Assembly: GCF_031458395.1 (NCBI RefSeq)
Contig: NZ_JAVDYJ010000001.1
Location: forward strand, 682,001-746,000
Source of the DNA: Enteractinococcus fodinae
GTDB taxonomy: Bacteria > Actinomycetota > Actinomycetes > Actinomycetales > Micrococcaceae
DNA length: 64,000 bases
Direction of reading: 5' to 3'
The first letter of the stretch is position 1. Every line of letters begins with the position of its first letter. The notes under the pieces were generated by a model, which was given only the letters and a program-made list of their open reading frames with translations, was not told where the DNA came from and ran no database searches. The position numbers and the translations under genes were made by a program. This document shows, piece by piece, positions 1 to 8,799 of the stretch.

Positions 1-1
1 A

Positions 2-1033
2 GGCTACGACTATGGCCGCGGCACCAACCCCACCCGTGATGCCCTCCAAACCCAAATCGCCCAACTCGAAACCGGAAACGCCGACACCGGTTTCGCCTAC
101 ACCTTCTCCTCAGGACTGGCGGCTGAGACCGCTTTGCTCATGGCTGCTTGTGTACCCGGTGACCGGGTTATCGTGGGCAACGACGTCTACGGCGGGACGT
201 ATCGGTTGCTGGATAAAGTGCTGGGCCCGTGGCAACTAAAACACCAGGTTGTCGACATGTCGGACTTGGATCAGGTGCGTGAAGCACTTGCCGGTGGTAA
301 GACTCGAGTGTTGTGGGTGGAAACCCCGACCAACCCGATGATGAAAATCGCCGACATCGCCGCCCTGGCCGAACTCGCCCACGAATTCGACACTTTATTG
401 GTCGTCGACAACACCTTCGCCACCCCGTATCTGCAGTTGCCCTTGACCCTGGGCGCTGATGTCGTCGTGCACTCGACCACCAAATACATGGGTGGTCACT
501 CCGATACCATCGGTGGGGCAGTGGTGACCGAAGACGAAGAACTGGCTAATGCGATTAATTTCCAACAGTTTGCGGCCGGCGCCTCGAATTCGCCGCTGGA
601 TTCCTATCTGGTCACTCGCGGCCTGAAGACCCTGGGGGTCCGAATGGACCGCCACGTCGCCAATGCCGAAGCGATCGTTGCCTGGTTGGTCGAGCAGCCA
701 GGTGTCGAAAAGGTTCACTATCCGGGCCTTGAAGACCACCCCGGGCATGAAATCGCCAAAAAACAGATGTCCGGTTTCGGTGGGATGGTATCCGTCCAAT
801 TCAAAGCTGGCGTTGAAGCCACCCGGAAGGTAGCCGAATCAACACACGTCTTCCGGCTGGCCGAATCCCTCGGCGGCGTCGAGTCGTTGTTGAATTACCC
901 AACCGCTATGACGCACGCCTCAGTTGAAGGCACAGAGCTGGCGGTTCCAGGGAATTTGATCCGGTTATCTGTCGGTATTGAAGACATTGATGATCTCATT
1001 GGTGACCTCGACCAGGCTTTGAAGGGCCTGTAA
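2..1033 (+). CDS. metB: Cystathionine gamma-synthase/lyase family enzyme (5' end cut by window)
   Basis: PLP-dependent trans-sulfuration enzyme of the Cys/Met metabolism family; such enzymes make or split cystathionine in methionine/cysteine synthesis. The reading frame is open from base 2, so the gene begins before the window; about 344 residues are present of a usual 380-400. Seen: YGRGTNPTRDAL near the left edge (substrate/PLP loop), the VDNTFATPYLQLPL stretch with the PLP-contacting Asp, and STTKYMGGHSD holding the Schiff-base lysine. The C-terminal SLGGVESL and IRLSVGIED blocks are typical. Synthase and lyase cannot be told apart with certainty by eye; the sequence resembles Micrococcales proteins called cystathionine gamma-synthase. 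Followed by a likely terminator. Confidence 0.88.
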   Translation, partial: GYDYGRGTNPTRDALQTQIAQLETGNADTGFAYTFSSGLAAETALLMAACVPGDRVIVGNDVYGGTYRLLDKVLGPWQLKHQVVDMSDLDQVREALAGGKTRVLWVETPTNPMMKIADIAALAELAHEFDTLLVVDNTFATPYLQLPLTLGADVVVHSTTKYMGGHSDTIGGAVVTEDEELANAINFQQFAAGASNSPLDSYLVTRGLKTLGVRMDRHVANAEAIVAWLVEQPGVEKVHYPGLEDHPGHEIAKKQMSGFGGMVSVQFKAGVEATRKVAESTHVFRLAESLGGVESLLNYPTAMTHASVEGTELAVPGNLIRLSVGIEDIDDLIGDLDQALKGL

Positions 1034-1056
1034 GACGCACCTCGATTATCGAAAAT

Positions 1057-1109
1057 GCCGGATTTGGCCTAGACTAGAAGAGTTCAGCCAGATCCGGCTT
1101 CTTCCTTTA
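1057..1109 (+). terminator. Likely terminator of the metB-like gene
   Basis: GCCGGATTTGG at 1057-1067 pairs with CCAGATCCGGC at 1088-1098 (11 bp, one G-U), followed by the pyrimidine-rich TTCTTCCTTT. The loop is long (20 nt), so this is moderate evidence only. Confidence 0.45.
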
Positions 1110-1210
1110 ACTTAGACTCCAGTCATTGGGACTGTTGAGTGGTACGTAGCGTGCATTGCAAGGAATACATCCGGATCCTTACATCACCTTACGAAATCTA
1201 GGAAGTCTTT

Positions 1211-3010
1211 TTGACCGAACAATCTTCGCTGCCCGAAACCGAAACAACTTTTGCCTCGCTCAACCTTGCCGATCCGATAACCAAGGCACTCGAAGGGTTG
1301 GGCTATGAGAAACCCTCCCCGATCCAGGCACGGACTATCCCGCTGCTGCTAGAAGGCCGCGACGTCGTAGGTCTTGCACAAACTGGTACCGGTAAAACCG
1401 CTGCGTTCGCGCTGCCTGTCCTCTCCAATCTGGCCGATGCAAACCAAAACCATAAGAGCCCTCAGGTGCTGGTGCTGGCTCCAACCCGCGAGCTGGCTTT
1501 ACAGGTCGCCGAAGCCTTCAACTCGTATGCCGAACACGTCCCATCTGTGAGCGTGCTTCCGGTCTACGGCGGTTCGTCATACGGACCACAGCTGGCCGGT
1601 TTGCGTCGCGGTGCCACCATCGTGGTTGGTACTCCCGGTCGTGTCATTGACCACCTGGAACGGGGATCCCTGGATCTTTCCGACCTGAAATATCTGGTGT
1701 TGGATGAAGCCGACGAGATGCTGCGCATGGGCTTTGCTGAGGACGTGGACCGCATTTTGTCCTCAGCGCCAAAAGAAAAACAGACCGCGTTATTCTCAGC
1801 AACGATGCCACGTGCGATCCAACGCATCACCGGTGATTACCTCAACGATCCCGTACAGGTTCAGGTCGAAGGGCAATCCAAACCCGCCCAGAACATTCGT
1901 CAGCGGTACTTGCAAGTCGCTCAGCCTTGGAAGCTCGAAGCGATGACCCGTTTACTGGAAACCGAAGATACCGATGGCATCATCGCGTTTGTGCGTACCC
2001 GCAACATGACCGAAGAGCTCACCACGAAATTGGTAGCTCGTGGTTTCGCAGCCGCTGCGATTTCCGGTGATATCCCGCAGAACATCCGTGAAAAGACCGT
2101 GGAAGATCTGCGCGCAGGACGAATCGATATCTTGGTTGCCACAGATGTTGCTGCCCGTGGGCTCGATGTGGAACGTATTAGCCACGTTGTGAATTACGAT
2201 ATTCCGCACGATACTTCTTCATACGTGCACCGTATTGGTCGTACCGGCCGCGCCGGGCGCCAAGGTGACGCAATCTTGCTGATGACCCCGCGCGAACGGT
2301 ACTTGTTGCGCTCCATTGAGAAAGCCACCAAGCAGTCCGTAGAAGAAATGCAACTTCCGTCGCTAGACGAAGTTAACGCTTCTCGTCGTGCCGCGTTCGC
2401 TGAAAACATCACTCAGACAATCGCCGCCCACGATGACAACGAGGAACTCTCGACTTACCGGGATCTCGTCACCGATTACATTGCTGAACACGACATCGCA
2501 GCCGTCGACGTTGCAGCAGCATTGGCGCTGATGGTTCAAGATGGTCGACCACTTGAAGCATCCGAACCAGATCTTCCGCCCATGAACCAGCGCGGCCAAC
2601 GGAAAGACCAGCACGGTGGCGAACGCTCGAGCCGTCCGAAGCGCGCAACCAAAGAAGGCCACGCAACCTACTGGGTCGCAGTGGGCCACAAAGATCGAGT
2701 TGGACCCGGCAACATTGTGGGCGCGATTGCCAACGAAGCCAATTTGGATATCTCCGAGATTGGTGAGATTACCATTCGGCCGACTTTCTCCCTGGTGGAG
2801 CTGCCCGAGCAGCTGTCGCATAAGCAACAAGAAGCGCTCAAAAACGCAGTTGTTGGGGGCCGGAAGCTAAATCTCCGGCTAGACAAAGGCGCGCCGAAAA
2901 GCTTCGGTTCCCGTGGCACGCACGGCGGCGGTTACGACCCTGCCCAACGAGGCCAAAAGAAAAAACAGCGGTGGTCGAAAGCTAAAAAGCGGACGTCCTA
3001 CGAGGGCTAA
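1211..3010 (+). CDS. deaD: DEAD-box ATP-dependent RNA helicase, CsdA/DeaD type
   Basis: 599-residue RNA helicase that unwinds RNA duplexes, probably in ribosome assembly or mRNA turnover. The helicase core carries all motifs in order: Q motif (FASLNLADPITKAL, GYEKPSPIQ), motif I AQTGTGKT, PTRELA, TPGR, DEAD, SAT, ATDVAARGLD and HRIGRTGRAGR. After about residue 460 comes a DbpA-like RNA-binding domain (ATYWVAVGHKDRVGPGNIVG ...) and a Lys/Arg/Gly-rich tail, as in CsdA and its actinobacterial relatives. The start is TTG at 1211, with GGAAG about 6 nt upstream; there is no nearby ATG alternative before the Q motif. The gene stands alone, with about 170 bp of leader after the previous terminator. 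Confidence 0.93.
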   Translation: MTEQSSLPETETTFASLNLADPITKALEGLGYEKPSPIQARTIPLLLEGRDVVGLAQTGTGKTAAFALPVLSNLADANQNHKSPQVLVLAPTRELALQVAEAFNSYAEHVPSVSVLPVYGGSSYGPQLAGLRRGATIVVGTPGRVIDHLERGSLDLSDLKYLVLDEADEMLRMGFAEDVDRILSSAPKEKQTALFSATMPRAIQRITGDYLNDPVQVQVEGQSKPAQNIRQRYLQVAQPWKLEAMTRLLETEDTDGIIAFVRTRNMTEELTTKLVARGFAAAAISGDIPQNIREKTVEDLRAGRIDILVATDVAARGLDVERISHVVNYDIPHDTSSYVHRIGRTGRAGRQGDAILLMTPRERYLLRSIEKATKQSVEEMQLPSLDEVNASRRAAFAENITQTIAAHDDNEELSTYRDLVTDYIAEHDIAAVDVAAALALMVQDGRPLEASEPDLPPMNQRGQRKDQHGGERSSRPKRATKEGHATYWVAVGHKDRVGPGNIVGAIANEANLDISEIGEITIRPTFSLVELPEQLSHKQQEALKNAVVGGRKLNLRLDKGAPKSFGSRGTHGGGYDPAQRGQKKKQRWSKAKKRTSYEG

Positions 3011-3052
3011 AAACTCTCACAGTGACGTTGCCCATAAACGAGGTTCTTGATT

Positions 3053-3080
3053 TTGCCTTTTGATCATTTGTTGGTAAAGT
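3053..3080 (+). promoter_or_regulatory. Candidate promoter of the tRNA-Thr gene
   Basis: TTGCCT at 3053-3058 and TAAAGT at 3075-3080 with a 16-bp spacer, ending 11 bp before the tRNA 5' end. Inferred from sequence match only. Confidence 0.4.
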
Positions 3081-3091
3081 CTTATCTCGTT

Positions 3092-3163
3092 GCCCCGATA
3101 GCTCAGTGGTAGAGCGCCATCTTGGTAAGATGGAGGTCCCGGGATCGATTCCCGGTCGGGGCT
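3092..3163 (+). tRNA. tRNA-Thr (anticodon GGT)
   Basis: A 72-nt cloverleaf can be folded by hand: acceptor GCCCCGA/TCGGGGC, D arm GCTC/GAGC, anticodon stem CCATC/GATGG with loop TTGGTAA, T arm CCGGG/CCCGG with loop ATCGATT. The anticodon is GGT. CCA is not encoded. A hairpin terminator follows at once. Confidence 0.96.
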
Positions 3164-3170
3164 CTGATGA

Positions 3171-3200
3171 AATAGCCTGCGAGCTCGCAGGCTATTTTTA
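3171..3200 (+). terminator. Rho-independent terminator between two tRNA genes
   Basis: Perfect palindrome AATAGCCTGCGAG/CTCGCAGGCTATT followed by TTTA. It separates tRNA-Thr from tRNA-Met, so the latter probably has its own promoter. Confidence 0.7.
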
Positions 3201-3222
3201 TCCAGAGTCAGGTAACTGACGT

Positions 3223-3299
3223 GGCTGTGTAGCTCAGTTGGTGAGAGCGCACGACTCATAATCGTGAGGTCGGCGGTTCGAATCCGCCCACAGCTACCA
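3223..3299 (+). tRNA. tRNA-Met (anticodon CAT), CCA encoded
   Basis: Acceptor GGCTGTG/CACAGCT (first pair G-U), anticodon stem CACGA/TCGTG with loop CTCATAA, T arm GGCGG/CCGCC with loop TTCGAAT, discriminator A and genomic CCA at 3297-3299. The paired first position argues against the initiator tRNA, so this is an elongator Met tRNA; a lysidine-modified Ile tRNA (CAT) cannot be excluded by eye. Confidence 0.93.
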
Positions 3300-3301
3300 A
3301 C

Positions 3302-3339
3302 AAAAACTCCCTCGCAAATTCTTTGCGAGGGAGTTTTTT
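3302..3339 (+). terminator. Strong terminator after tRNA-Met
   Basis: AAAAACTCCCTCGCAAA pairs perfectly with TTTGCGAGGGAGTTTTT across a 3-nt loop, ending in a T run. It works in both directions and may also end the creatinase gene, whose stop is 24 bp away on the other strand. Confidence 0.85.
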
Positions 3340-3362
3340 CGTGCCATCAGGCTGCCGAGGAA

Positions 3363-4607
3363 CTAGTCAATAATGTTATGTTCCGGACCGACCTCAAATT
3401 CGGTGAGGTTTTCGTGGCCGTCTTCAGTGATGACGAGCATATCGTGCTCGCGATACCCCCCAGCGCCGGGCATATCGTTTGGAATAACCAGCATCGGCTC
3501 CATCGAGACCACCATCCCTGGCTTCAACTCAGTCTCGATGTGCTCCTGGAATTCCATGCCAGCTTCGCGACCGTAGTAGGGGCTCATGACACCAAATGAG
3601 TGACCATAGCCGATTGGTGCGTACTGCAGCAGGTCGTGTTTTTCGAAGAAGCGGTTGAGTTCTGCGGCGACGTCGCCAGCGACGACTCCTGGTTTCACCA
3701 TTTCCAGGCCCAGTTTGTAGGCTTCAACGTTGAGCTTCCAGATTTCTAAAGTACGATCGTCTGGCTGACCTAGGTGCATGCTGCGTTCCATGGCCGTGTA
3801 GTGCCCTGACATCATCGGGAAACAGTTGATGGACAGCAGGTCACCCTTCTGCAGCTTGCGAGTCGTTGGCCAGTTATGGGCGCCGTCGGTATTAATACCG
3901 GACTGGATCAGTGCGAACGTTTCGCGTACTTCTTGATTCGGATAGGCCTTAGCGATTTCTGGGACCATCGCGTCCACGGCGATCTGGGCCAATTCGTATT
4001 CGGTGATGCCCTCACGAATTGCGTTCTTCACGGCGCGACCACCAATATCAGCGATCCGCGCACCCTCACGCATGAGTACGATTTCTTCTTCGGATTTGAT
4101 CAGTCGACGCCACATGAGTGGTTCAGCCACATCGACCAGTTCGACGCCTTCGAACCAGTTTTGGAAAGAGTGGTATTCATCGACCACCAGCCCGTCGAAT
4201 TCCACACCGAGACGGCGTGGTTTGATGTTGCGCTCATCAAGCGTGTGCTGGACGGCGCGCAACATGTTCTCGGAGTCCCAGTCCGAATACACAATGTTCT
4301 TGCCGTGGGTGGTCCGCCATGGCATACCACCATCGACCCATGGAGTCACCGTGATCGAGTCTTCTGGCGTGATGACCAGCCCAAAGGTACGACCGAATGG
4401 GGAGGGGACGAAGTCTGAGTAGTATTTGATGTTGTGCATGGTGGTAAGAACCAGTGCATCAACATCTTTTTCCGCCATGACCTCACGAGCGTTTCTCAGG
4501 CGGCGTTCGAATTCTTGCGGTGAAAAGGTGGTGGCGATCTGTTCGCCGTTGTGTTGGGTAAAAACGTGGGGGACGTTGTCAAGATTGGTCTTCTGTGGTT
4601 TTGCCAT
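3363..4607 (-). CDS. Creatinase (creatine amidinohydrolase), M24 family
   Basis: 414-residue cytoplasmic enzyme with the N-terminal creatinase domain and C-terminal pita-bread fold of the M24 family. It closely resembles Pseudomonas creatinase: the blocks QSGINTDGAHN (catalytic His), GYGHSFGV, YYGREAG, ELKPGMVVSMEPM, GMPGAGGYREHD and GPEHNII are all present, and there are no metal-binding Asp pairs, unlike Xaa-Pro dipeptidases. The reaction is creatine + water to sarcosine + urea, which would feed the sarcosine oxidase operons at 12.6 and 21.9 kb. The start chosen is ATG at 4607 with GGAGAA about 9 nt upstream; a frame extension to 4640 lacks a good ribosome site. It is a single gene, facing the tRNA genes. 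The alternative is another M24 amidinohydrolase such as ectoine hydrolase, judged less likely. Confidence 0.82.
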   Translation of the reverse strand: MAKPQKTNLDNVPHVFTQHNGEQIATTFSPQEFERRLRNAREVMAEKDVDALVLTTMHNIKYYSDFVPSPFGRTFGLVITPEDSITVTPWVDGGMPWRTTHGKNIVYSDWDSENMLRAVQHTLDERNIKPRRLGVEFDGLVVDEYHSFQNWFEGVELVDVAEPLMWRRLIKSEEEIVLMREGARIADIGGRAVKNAIREGITEYELAQIAVDAMVPEIAKAYPNQEVRETFALIQSGINTDGAHNWPTTRKLQKGDLLSINCFPMMSGHYTAMERSMHLGQPDDRTLEIWKLNVEAYKLGLEMVKPGVVAGDVAAELNRFFEKHDLLQYAPIGYGHSFGVMSPYYGREAGMEFQEHIETELKPGMVVSMEPMLVIPNDMPGAGGYREHDMLVITEDGHENLTEFEVGPEHNIID

Positions 4608-4910
4608 AAATAAAGTTCTCCGTCTAAGCATCGGGGACAAATGGACTGTACGTGTCGTTCCAACCTCATCCTATGCTCGCTGAAAAAGCGACTTCAAGAC
4701 AGGAGCGGCGATCTCGCGACTAGCCATGAGCTGATTCAAACCCAGGTGCTGTAGTTCACATGACGTTCTGACCAATCCCACGAGGACGGGCACATATAAT
4801 GAGCGTGGGGAAGGACCCCGCGAACTCTGGAGAACCTGATACAGCTTGGTACATAATGTCGTGACGTTTTCACCCCTAGGGTGTGGGCTACGGGCCGTCG
4901 GTTGTGACGA
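4608..4910. other. Intergenic region between divergent genes
   Basis: About 300 bp between creatinase and the YczE-like gene. It presumably holds both promoters. No convincing ORF, RNA or strong palindrome was seen; the short frames across it have no recognisable protein features. A weak CACCC-CTA-GGGTG repeat lies at 4871-4883. Confidence 0.4.
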
Positions 4911-5570
4911 TTGATGCTTCGCCAACTGAAACGTCTGACTATCTTTCTTCTGGGAGTCTTTCTCATCGCCATTGGCGTGGCCCTGTCGGTACGCGCCGAC
5001 CTAGGGACAGCACCGATTGCATCGCTACCGGCAGTCCTGTCATTTATCACGCCTGTCAGCGTTGGCACATATGTCATGACGCTCAACGTGATCTTCGTGG
5101 TGCTCCAGGTGCTGATACTGCGTCGCAAATTTCCTACATTTCAGCTCATTCAGCTGCCACTGGCCGTGGCCTTTGGGCTGTTCGTGGACTTGGCGATGTA
5201 TTTGACGGCATGGTTAGAACCGGCCAGTTACCTTGAGCAGTGGGCATGGCTGCTGGCCAGTGTCGTTCTGCTCGCAGTGGGGGTCTACGTGGAGATGCAG
5301 CCGCGGCTGACGTATCTCCCCGGGAATGCCATTGTCTTTACTATTTACACAGTGCTGCAAAATATCCGATATGGCACTATTAAGACGCTGGTCGATTCGA
5401 CGCTGGTTATTGTGGCCGCGATTGTTTCTTTAATGTCCATGGGCGGACTCTACGGGGTGCGGGAAGGTACCATCTTTTCTGCACTCACTGTCGGTTTGTT
5501 GTTGCGGTGGATTCATGCCCTTCACCAGCGGTTTAGAGGTCCGGAGCCGGAGACTTCTTCCGGCTCATGA
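4911..5570 (+). CDS. YczE/YitT-like integral membrane protein
   Basis: 219-residue protein with about five to six hydrophobic segments, starting with FLLGVFLIAIGVALSVRADL and the typical ADLGTAPIASL motif of the YczE/YyaS membrane family (distantly like YitT). Function is not established for the family; a transport role is possible. The start is TTG 4911 or ATG 4914; neither has a clear ribosome site. The C-terminal tail after the last helix is hydrophilic and rich in Ser and Glu. It is followed 87 bp later by a phosphoribosyltransferase gene on the same strand, perhaps co-transcribed. Confidence 0.8.
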   Translation: MMLRQLKRLTIFLLGVFLIAIGVALSVRADLGTAPIASLPAVLSFITPVSVGTYVMTLNVIFVVLQVLILRRKFPTFQLIQLPLAVAFGLFVDLAMYLTAWLEPASYLEQWAWLLASVVLLAVGVYVEMQPRLTYLPGNAIVFTIYTVLQNIRYGTIKTLVDSTLVIVAAIVSLMSMGGLYGVREGTIFSALTVGLLLRWIHALHQRFRGPEPETSSGS

Positions 5571-5657
5571 ACGATATGGTGTTTGCGCGTCACGGGATAA
5601 CGTATGTAGTGAACACGTCGATACCTGAAGCGAAGGCCTGGAGCACGGGGTTGCGCC

Positions 5658-6314
5658 ATGAGGAAGCAAACGTTTTATGACCGGGTGGACGCCGGAGAGC
5701 AACTGGCGCACGAACTCAGCACACGCAAGGGCCTAAATCTGCCACCTGCTCCCGTGGTCCTCGGGTTGCCACGCGGGGGAGTGCCCGTTGCGGCAGTCGT
5801 TGCTCGCGTGCTGGAAGCTGAACTTGATGTGTTGGTGGTTCGCAAACTGGGCGTCCCGTTTCGGCCCGAGCTGGCCATGGGCGCGGTGGGTGAGGACGGC
5901 ATCACGGTGCTCAACACGAAGATCATCGAACACGCGGATATTTCGACCGCTGACCAAGAAGAGGCCCTGCGCCAACAACGTCAAGAGGTCAGGGAACGCG
6001 CCATCAGGTTCAGACCACCGGGTCGCGGGCCCGTACCGTTAGCAGGACGCACGGCCATCATCGTCGACGACGGGGTTGCCACGGGGGCCACCGCGCAAGC
6101 AGCAGGACAGCTCGCACGCGCCCGCGGGGCGGAGCGGATCATCCTTGCCACCCCGGTTGTGCCCTATCAAGTCTTCCAGCACCTTAGTGATGACCCGGTC
6201 TTTGATGAGGTGGTGTGCTTACGTTCTCCGGTCCGGTTTCGTTCGGTCGGTGCGTTCTACACTGATTTCGCTCAAGTCACCGATGCCCAGGTGCGGGAAA
6301 TTCTCGGCACCTAG
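5658..6314 (+). CDS. Phosphoribosyltransferase-domain protein
   Basis: 218-residue type I phosphoribosyltransferase fold. The PRPP-binding loop IIVDDGVATGATA is intact (residues about 134-146), and the LPRGGVPVAA and KLGVPFRPELAMGAV blocks match the group of stand-alone bacterial PRTases often found beside dienelactone hydrolase or stress genes. The nucleobase substrate cannot be read from sequence. ATG 5658 follows GCACGGGGTTGCGCC, a weak ribosome site. The gene converges on the antiporter gene with only 7 bp between stops. Confidence 0.85.
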   Translation: MRKQTFYDRVDAGEQLAHELSTRKGLNLPPAPVVLGLPRGGVPVAAVVARVLEAELDVLVVRKLGVPFRPELAMGAVGEDGITVLNTKIIEHADISTADQEEALRQQRQEVRERAIRFRPPGRGPVPLAGRTAIIVDDGVATGATAQAAGQLARARGAERIILATPVVPYQVFQHLSDDPVFDEVVCLRSPVRFRSVGAFYTDFAQVTDAQVREILGT

Positions 6315-6321
6315 TACCGGT

Positions 6322-7674
6322 TTAGAGCACCATTGCTGCGACCCAACCGGCTGCGGTCAGCGGGATATTGTAGTGCAAAAAGGTGGGAATAACGGTGTCA
6401 CGCATGTGGTCGTGTTGCCCGTCGGCGGCAAGACCCGCGGTGGATCCCAGGGTCGAGTCTGAGGCTGGGGAGCCAGCATCACCCAGCGCACCGGCGGTCC
6501 CAATGAGCGCGACCGTGGCCAAGACAGAGAAATCTAACGACATAGCTAACGGCGCGTAGATGGCCGCAATGATCGGTAGGGTGGAAAACGACGAGCCGAT
6601 GCCCATCGTGACAATGAGCCCGACCACCAGCATGGCCAGCGCCGCCAAGGCCCGATTGTCACCAAAGAATTCCTGTACCACGGCAACTAAGGGTTCAACC
6701 TGGCCGGATTCGTTAATTACGGCTGCGAAACCTTGTGCTGAGATCATCACGAAACCAATCAGCGCCATCATTCGCATACCAGAGGTAAAGACGTCATCGG
6801 CTTTATTCCACTGGACAACCCCCGAAATCAGGAAGATCCCCAGTCCCACGAGTGAACCCAGCAACAGACCATCGGCTTCAGAACCGGTGAATTGTACGAT
6901 CAGTTGAATCGCGAAGGTCGCCACGATAGCGATCAGCGACATGACGAGGTTGTACCGCGTGGGAGTCGGTTCCACGATCCTGCCACCAGCAATCGGACGG
7001 TCCTCGTAGTGCCGTGGTTTGCGATAACTAATAAACACTGCGATCAGCAGACCCGCGACCATTCCTAAGGCGGGCAGTGCCATGGCCTGGACGATATTCA
7101 CGCCGGAGGTGTCAACGCCGGCACGTTCTATATTGGCCAACAAAATGTCTTCAAGGAAGATCTTGCCGAACCCCACCGGCAGGGTCATGTAGGTAGTGAC
7201 GAGACCAAAGGTCAACACACAGGCGATGAGCCTGCGATCTAAATGCAGGCGGTTCATGACCGTCAACAGCGGCGGAATCAGGAGCGGAATAAAGGCGATA
7301 TGTACCGGGATGAGGTTCTGGGACATGATGGACATCGCCAGGGTCCCCGCGATTAAGACGTAGCTCGTTGCCGTCACCACCTTCTGGGACGCGCCGTCGG
7401 CTTCGGCATCGAGCTTCCGAATCAAGGTGTCGGCTAGCGCTTTCGGAAGACCTGAGGCAGCCACAGCCATGGCAAAAGCCCCAAGCAAGGCGTATGATAA
7501 GGCAATTCTGGCGCCATCGCCCAAGCCGGATTGGAAAGCCACCATGGTGGCTTCTAGCCCCATGCCAGCCATCAGTCCGCCCACCAGGGCACCGATAAAT
7601 AACGCAATGACCACGTGGACTCGAAGCAACGCTAATAACAGCATCACGGCCACGGCAATAACTACAGCATTCAC
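6322..7674 (-). CDS. Na+/H+ antiporter family protein (YuiF/NhaC-like)
   Basis: Polytopic membrane protein of about 450 residues with 10-12 hydrophobic helices. Conserved blocks include SQNLIPVHIAFIPLLIPPLL, the LPVGFGKIF segment and SFSTLPIIAAIYAPL, typical of the YuiF-like Na+/H+ antiporter family in the ion transporter superfamily. It probably exchanges Na+ for H+ (or transports an amino acid) at the cytoplasmic membrane. The frame is open to an ATG at 7806, but that adds 44 Arg/His-rich residues absent from relatives and leaves only 17 bp before the divergent usp gene; GTG 7674, giving VNAVVIAVAVML, is the family-like start and is used here. The start is uncertain. Confidence 0.78.
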   Translation of the reverse strand: MNAVVIAVAVMLLLALLRVHVVIALFIGALVGGLMAGMGLEATMVAFQSGLGDGARIALSYALLGAFAMAVAASGLPKALADTLIRKLDAEADGASQKVVTATSYVLIAGTLAMSIMSQNLIPVHIAFIPLLIPPLLTVMNRLHLDRRLIACVLTFGLVTTYMTLPVGFGKIFLEDILLANIERAGVDTSGVNIVQAMALPALGMVAGLLIAVFISYRKPRHYEDRPIAGGRIVEPTPTRYNLVMSLIAIVATFAIQLIVQFTGSEADGLLLGSLVGLGIFLISGVVQWNKADDVFTSGMRMMALIGFVMISAQGFAAVINESGQVEPLVAVVQEFFGDNRALAALAMLVVGLIVTMGIGSSFSTLPIIAAIYAPLAMSLDFSVLATVALIGTAGALGDAGSPASDSTLGSTAGLAADGQHDHMRDTVIPTFLHYNIPLTAAGWVAAMVL

Positions 7675-7823
7675 GAACGACAAGCATAGACCACTTAATG
7701 CCAGACGCTGACTTTGATGCTGAGGCCACCTTCGTCGGGAATTCCGAATAAGCCGTGTCAGCCGGTGAAATCTTGTACTGCAGGTTGCTGTTATGTTTTT
7801 GAGCACCTTGATATGGTTGTGAT

Positions 7824-8798
7824 ATGGAACACTCTACAGAATATTCAGGTTCGGCCTTCATTGTGGTGGGTGTCGACGGGTCAGATAACAGCGAGCGGGC
7901 ATTCGAGGTGGCGCTTGGTATCGCACAGCAGCGAGAGCTTGCGCTACGTGTGGTGACGGCGTACACCGAGCCGGGGTATGAATACCTGCCGGAAAACACT
8001 CAGGGCCTCGCCCAGGAAAATGCACAGGAGGTCATGGATGACATAATCGCCACCGCCAAGGATGTTGATGTCGCCATCTCCTCCGCTGCCGTTGAAGGGG
8101 ACGCGGCCGGAGTGATTATCAGGGAGTCCAAGAACGCGGCCCTGGTGGTCGTGGGGAAACGGGGTCGCAGTCGCTTCGCGGGCCGGTTCCTGGGAAGTGT
8201 CTCGGCCTCGGTGGCTTCGCATGCCCACTGCCCGAGCCTGGTGGTACCGGGTCGTGGCAAGAGAAAAGAACTTCCAGAGTCAGATTTCGCTGGCCCGGCA
8301 GATCAGGCTGACACGGCTATCGGTGTGATCACTTCTGAAGGAGTGGCCACCACCGCCGACTTCCGTGACAGCGTGGTTGTCGCAGTGGACCTCGACATTC
8401 AGCCGGTTGACCTTGTGCTAACGGCTGCGCAATATGCTGAAGAACGCGACCTGAATCTTGTCCTGATCAACGCTCAGCCTTTTAGTGGCAGCTTGTGGAT
8501 GCCAGTGTCACCGGTATATCAGGCTGAGGTCCCGGATCTGCGAAAAAATGTGGCGGATCGACTAGCTAGGTTCGCTGAACAGATCGAAGATCAAACCACC
8601 GCGCCCGTCCAATGGCGATTCTATGACGCCTCACCATCGGATATTCTCACCGAAGCTTCCAATACGGCTTCGATGATTGCCATGGGTACCCGTGGCCGTG
8701 GGGGCTTTTCAGGGTTGTTGCTCGGCTCCGTCAGTCAAGCGGTCCTGAACCGTTCCGTTTGTCCGGTCCTGGTGATACCTACTCATCCGCAAGACTAA
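7824..8798 (+). CDS. Tandem universal stress protein (two UspA domains)
   Basis: 324-residue soluble protein made of two UspA domains (about residues 10-150 and 175-320). Each has the ATP-binding signature G-2x-G-9x-G-S: GKRGRSRFAGRFLGS and GTRGRGGFSGLLLGS. ATP-binding two-domain Usps of actinobacteria are linked to dormancy and redox stress; the exact role here is unknown. There is no Shine-Dalgarno sequence, but TATGGT lies 6 nt before the ATG, consistent with a leaderless mRNA. It is divergent from the antiporter gene and converges on the IclR gene with a 1-bp gap. Confidence 0.88.
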   Translation: MEHSTEYSGSAFIVVGVDGSDNSERAFEVALGIAQQRELALRVVTAYTEPGYEYLPENTQGLAQENAQEVMDDIIATAKDVDVAISSAAVEGDAAGVIIRESKNAALVVVGKRGRSRFAGRFLGSVSASVASHAHCPSLVVPGRGKRKELPESDFAGPADQADTAIGVITSEGVATTADFRDSVVVAVDLDIQPVDLVLTAAQYAEERDLNLVLINAQPFSGSLWMPVSPVYQAEVPDLRKNVADRLARFAEQIEDQTTAPVQWRFYDASPSDILTEASNTASMIAMGTRGRGGFSGLLLGSVSQAVLNRSVCPVLVIPTHPQD

Positions 8799-8799
8799 G

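Noticed and set aside
12-239. Open frame at the left edge, 75 codons, Pro/Ser-rich
   Set aside because: It overlaps the clear trans-sulfuration enzyme in another frame; no start signal and low complexity typical of a shadow.
3223-3299. Initiator tRNA-fMet
   Set aside because: Position 1-72 can pair (G-U), whereas initiator tRNAs have a mismatch; elongator Met is more likely.
3363-4607. Xaa-Pro aminopeptidase or ectoine hydrolase instead of creatinase
   Set aside because: The metal ligands of peptidases are missing and the SGINTDGAHN and GPEHNII blocks match creatinase best; still open to test.
4671-5128. Minus-strand open frames between creatinase and the YczE-like gene
   Set aside because: They overlap the well supported YczE-like gene and intergenic DNA, have no domain or ribosome site, and no consistent codon pattern.
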